The position numbers and the translations under genes are program-made. The notes below the pieces were generated by a model, which did no database searches, was not told where the DNA came from, and was given only the letters and a program-made list of their open reading frames with translations. This document shows, one piece after another, positions 61,238 through 64,000 of a stretch of 64,000 bases of DNA. This stretch comes from Paenibacillus_T sp033239625. GTDB taxonomy: Bacteria; Bacillota; Bacilli; Paenibacillales; Paenibacillaceae. The number at the start of each line of letters is the position of its first letter. The stretch's first letter is position 1. The stretch lies in the NCBI RefSeq assembly GCF_033239625.1, contig NZ_BTCK01000009.1, positions 1 through 64,000 of the forward strand, in the 5' to 3' direction.

Positions 61238-62242
61238 TTAACCTTGCATGCCGAACACTTCGGCAACAAGCTGGAACGAGCGAATCCGCGCCTCGAAGCT
61301 GTGCGTATTCGTTACGATCATAAGCTCATCGGCATCCATCCGCTCTCGGATGTCCTCGAGCTTCTGCTTAACGATGTCGGGGGTTCCGACGATCATATTG
61401 CTGCGGCGCTGGTTGAGAAACTCAATATCGATCTCATCATACGGATATGCTTCTGCTGTCTCGACAGAAGGGAAATAATCGAGTCTGCCTCCTCGATGGA
61501 GCATTAGGAAGAATAGCGAAGTACTCTTCGCGATTCGTTCTGCTTCTTCCTGCGTATCTGCGCAGAAAACAGCGACCGCAGCGAGTGCGTGTGGTTTGTC
61601 GTTGAACGATGAAGGCTGGAAGTTCGCGCGATAGCCGCGGATCGCTTGTTCGCCGCCTGGAACGCCGAAGAATTGAGCGAAGCCGAAGCCAAGGCCAAGC
61701 TTAGCCGAAATTCGAGCGCTCTCGAAGCTGGAACCGAGCAGCCATAGCTCAGGTATCGTCTCGATCACTGGAGCAGCTAACAAGCCCGGGTAAGCATGCG
61801 TTGGACCTGTCTCGTCGCGCAGATAGGTGATGAGGTCCGCTACCTGCTGCGGATAGCGGTCGACGGTCGTGAACTTGCCTTCTTGCAGCGCGCGAGTCGA
61901 GAGCGGCATGCCGCCTGGCGCGCGGCCGAGGCCGATATCGATCCGGCCAGGATGCAGCGCCTCGAGCAGGCGGAAGTTCTCCGCTACTTTATAAGCGCTG
62001 TAATGCGGCAGCATGACGCCGCCCGAGCCGAGCCGAATCCGCTTCGTATGAGCAGCCAGATGCGCGAGCAGCACTTCCGGGCTGGAATGCGCAAGCGCTC
62101 TTGTCGCGTGGTGCTCCGATATCCAATACCGATGGAAGCCGAGTCGATCGGCCTCCTGTGCCAGTCGTGTAGTCTCCATTAACGCATCCTTCGCCGTGCG
62201 GCCTTCTGCGATATGGGATTGGTCGAGTACGCTAAGCTTCAT
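61238..62242 (-). CDS. LLM-class flavin-dependent oxidoreductase
   Basis: A 334-aa luciferase-like monooxygenase-fold protein of the group 1 single-domain type. Signature pieces: MKLSVLDQSHIAEG, FHRYWISEHHATRALAHSSPEV, IRLGSGGVMLPHYS and GRIDIGLGRAPGG. It binds reduced FMN or F420-like flavin; the substrate is unknown. GAGGAGAC lies about 6 nt before the ATG. The next minus-strand gene upstream is xerS, 23 bp away, so the two may be read together. Confidence 0.92.
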   Translation of the reverse strand: MKLSVLDQSHIAEGRTAKDALMETTRLAQEADRLGFHRYWISEHHATRALAHSSPEVLLAHLAAHTKRIRLGSGGVMLPHYSAYKVAENFRLLEALHPGRIDIGLGRAPGGMPLSTRALQEGKFTTVDRYPQQVADLITYLRDETGPTHAYPGLLAAPVIETIPELWLLGSSFESARISAKLGLGFGFAQFFGVPGGEQAIRGYRANFQPSSFNDKPHALAAVAVFCADTQEEAERIAKSTSLFFLMLHRGGRLDYFPSVETAEAYPYDEIDIEFLNQRRSNMIVGTPDIVKQKLEDIRERMDADELMIVTNTHSFEARIRSFQLVAEVFGMQG

Positions 62243-62265
62243 GGTGTTGTCTCCTCATTTCCTGC

Positions 62266-63342
62266 TCATGAATTATGGTCAATCGCCTCAGCCATCGTAC
62301 GGTCGGTCAGATGGGCATAGATTTGCGTCGTCTCTGGCGACGCGTGGCCGAGCTGTTCTTGTGTCTTGTATATATCATTGCGCAAATAATAATCCGTTGC
62401 AAAAGAGTGCCGCAGCTTATGGACCGACAGATAAGGCTTGCCGAATCGCTTCGCGTATTTGATGACCATCTCTTGAATAGCTCGCTTCGTCATGCGCGAG
62501 CCTTCCTTCTTGCCGTTCGCAATGGCGAGGAAAAAGGCCTTCTCGCGTTTTGGCGCGTTATAGGAGGTATCGCGGATTTGCAGATAGCTGGCCAATTCGT
62601 CGACCGCGTCTTGACGGAAGTAGACTGGCGTCTTGAACGTATCGTCGTTCTTACCTTTTCGAAACACATAAGTCAGCTTCTTCTTGAGATCAATATCGTC
62701 CACGTTCAAATTCACGACTTCAGAGACGCGGAGACCGGAGTGCAGAATGAGGCTGATGATGCAAGTGTCGCGCACACGGTTCAACTGATAGCTGTACAGC
62801 GCTTGCTTGTTCGTCGCAACATCATGCTCGTAATCGTGGCTGACATAGGCGAGAAACGCCGAAATTTCTTCCTCTTGCAGCAGCTTGCCCTCCAGCTTGG
62901 CAGCCGTATCCTTCGGTTTGTGCGTGCGTTTGATCGATACCTTGGCCATGACATTGCGCTTGAGCAGCGGATAAAAGTTCTCGTCCTCCGCAATCTGGCT
63001 CAAATAGTGAAACAGCGAGCGGAGCGAGGACAGCTTGCGGGTAACCGACACCCGTTTGTTGTTATGCTCAACTCGCGTCATCAGAAACATACGGAATGCA
63101 TCGATGCTGTCCATATGGAGACGCTCCAGCTCTTCAAGCTTTATATCCTTGAGCGCGGGTCCTTCTGCGAGTCCTTCCGCCAGCAAATAGGAGAAGAACG
63201 TATCATAATCGCGCACATACTCCAGCAGGGAAGAAGGCGACAGGTCAGGCAGCTTGAACTGAATGAATTTGTCGACGTACCAAGGCATGAGCGGCACTTT
63301 CCGGTCCAGCTCTTGGCGGTCTTTAATCTTAATGACGTTCAT
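62266..63342 (-). CDS. xerS: Tyrosine recombinase XerS
   Basis: A 358-aa recombinase of the XerS type, the single-enzyme dimer-resolution system that works alone at difSL, in place of XerC/XerD. The N-terminal SAM-like DNA-binding domain (residues 15-140) is followed by the catalytic domain: arginine in LILHSGLRVSEVVNL, HKLRHSFATDYY with His and Arg, LGHASPETT and tyrosine in TQIYAHLTD. All five catalytic residues are intact. A promoter with TATAAT lies at 63404-63409 on the minus strand. Confidence 0.9.
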   Translation of the reverse strand: MNVIKIKDRQELDRKVPLMPWYVDKFIQFKLPDLSPSSLLEYVRDYDTFFSYLLAEGLAEGPALKDIKLEELERLHMDSIDAFRMFLMTRVEHNNKRVSVTRKLSSLRSLFHYLSQIAEDENFYPLLKRNVMAKVSIKRTHKPKDTAAKLEGKLLQEEEISAFLAYVSHDYEHDVATNKQALYSYQLNRVRDTCIISLILHSGLRVSEVVNLNVDDIDLKKKLTYVFRKGKNDDTFKTPVYFRQDAVDELASYLQIRDTSYNAPKREKAFFLAIANGKKEGSRMTKRAIQEMVIKYAKRFGKPYLSVHKLRHSFATDYYLRNDIYKTQEQLGHASPETTQIYAHLTDRTMAEAIDHNS

Positions 63343-63403
63343 GTCGGCGGTCAGCTCCTTGCTTCATGGATGGGGCGGCTGTGAGCCGTTCGTAATCTTT
63401 TCC

Positions 63404-63441
63404 ATTATACGCCCGCTTCAGGAGGGAGAACAAGTATTCGA
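63404..63441 (-). promoter_or_regulatory. Promoter of xerS with a weak LexA-like box
   Basis: Minus-strand TATAAT (63409-63404) and TTGTTC about 19 nt upstream. The -35 overlaps CGAATACTTGTTCT (63441-63428), which differs from a LexA box in one core position. Confidence 0.35.
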
Positions 63442-63481
63442 TAGGAGGAGGTTCGACATAGATTGATCTGTCGTCTGCTGG

Positions 63482-63487
63482 TATAAT
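63482..63487 (+). promoter_or_regulatory. -10 element of the helicase gene
   Basis: TATAAT about 37 nt before the TTG start. The -35 is not clear. Confidence 0.4.
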
Positions 63488-63523
63488 AAGGAGAACAAGA
63501 GAATAAGCAGGAGCTGATCACAC

Positions 63524-64000
63524 GTTGAACAACTCACCGCTTCAAACGTTTCATCCCGTCATCGCTGATTGGTTCAGCGGGGCGTTCGGTCAGCCGACCG
63601 ATGTGCAGACTCGCGCATGGACTTCGATTCAAGACGGTCAGCATACATTAATTGCAGCCCCTACGGGCTCAGGCAAGACGCTTGCAGCGCTGCTGCCTTG
63701 TCTTAATAACGTTGTTCTTGGCAAAATACTTCCGTCCAAGCCGCGCGCCGGTGTTAGGGTGCTGTACCTTTCGCCGCTGAAAGCGCTTAATAACGACGTG
63801 CACTATAATCTCGTCTCCTTCATAGAAGCAATCGATCGCAGCGCGGCGGACCGTGAGCCGAATTGGCCCGGTATACGCTGTGCGGTTCGCACAGGGGATA
63901 CGCCATCGTCCCAGCGAGCGTCGATGGCGAAACGTCCGCCTGATGTCCTGCTCACAACGCCGGAATCGCTTTACATTCTGCTCACGTCTGAGCAGGGTCG
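63524..64000 (+). CDS. Lhr-type DEAD/DEAH-box helicase, N-terminal part
   Basis: The window ends inside this gene. The first 159 codons are present: TTG start at 63524 with AGGAG 10 nt upstream, Q-motif-like FHPVIADWF and QTRAWTSIQDG, Walker A APTGSGKTLAALLP, motif Ia VLYLSPLKALNNDV, GDTPSSQR and motif Ic-like LLTTPESLYILL. These are typical of the long Lhr superfamily 2 helicases (about 1,400-1,500 aa). The DExH motif lies beyond the window. It is divergent from xerS. Confidence 0.88.

Overview
The window reads as chromosome of a Gram-positive, endospore-forming-type Firmicute, most probably Paenibacillaceae (Paenibacillus, Cohnella or a relative). The reasons are strong GGAGG ribosome sites with frequent TTG/GTG starts, a Bacillus-type pdhABCD operon, a YpdA-type bacillithiol disulfide reductase, a Cache-AraC regulator beside an LplB/YtcP-type sugar importer with a GH105 hydrolase, a XerS-type recombinase, and Bacillus-type LexA operators. 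No rRNA, tRNA, CRISPR array, complete insertion sequence or prophage was recognised.

Layout. 1-0.54 kb: short hairpin repeats without a gene. 0.54-6.3 kb: a tightly packed, mostly overlapping operon holding a Gfo/Idh/MocA oxidoreductase, a HAD phosphatase, a divergent Fpg/Nei glycosylase, endonuclease IV, a small cyclic-phosphate-type receiver protein, an orphan ABC ATPase and an RlmM-like methyltransferase. 6.5-8.6 kb: small genes, including an XRE regulator coupled to a 56-aa protein, and a truncated VOC gene. 8.7-17.6 kb: a sugar-uptake locus (divergent Cache-AraC regulator, two paralogous lipoprotein solute-binding proteins, two permeases, GH105 hydrolase), probably for unsaturated pectin or rhamnogalacturonan oligosaccharides. 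17.7-26.3 kb: a serine/threonine kinase with an unusual C-terminal domain, an ABC-F protein, an OmpR/histidine-kinase pair, a MITE-like repeat, an NlpC/P60 peptidase, a PhnP-like hydrolase, a TRIC-type channel and a low-molecular-weight phosphatase. 26.6-36.6 kb: an esterase, the pyruvate dehydrogenase operon, an acyl-CoA thioesterase, thyA-folA and an orphan glutamate synthase small subunit. 36.8-44.7 kb: a membrane-bound glucosaminidase-like protein, topoisomerase III, a HAD hydrolase, a small gene under two LexA boxes, a PhnC-like ATPase, a DUF3298-type protein and a membrane-tethered receiver protein. 44.8-52.2 kb: a permease, a MOSC protein, an aminoglycoside-phosphotransferase-fold kinase, a YdjC-type deacetylase, a methyltransferase and YpdA. 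52.3-56.4 kb: a 39-codon leader ORF with a terminator, then a heterodimeric ABC exporter. 56.5-64 kb: a secreted beta-propeller protein, small A/T-rich accessory genes, a dienoyl-CoA-reductase-type SDR, a luciferase-like flavoprotein, XerS and the start of an Lhr-type helicase.

Most of the window is ordinary housekeeping and carbohydrate-uptake content. The observations most likely to be new are: (i) a 73-aa protein whose promoter carries two near-consensus LexA operators; (ii) a leader peptide plus intrinsic terminator ahead of the ABC exporter pair, laid out like the bmrB-bmrCD attenuator of Bacillus subtilis; (iii) a soluble kinase fused to a P-loop-like domain without the Walker lysine; (iv) a receiver domain tethered to the membrane with no output domain; and (v) the base-excision-repair genes packed with a cyclic-phosphate-type receiver protein.
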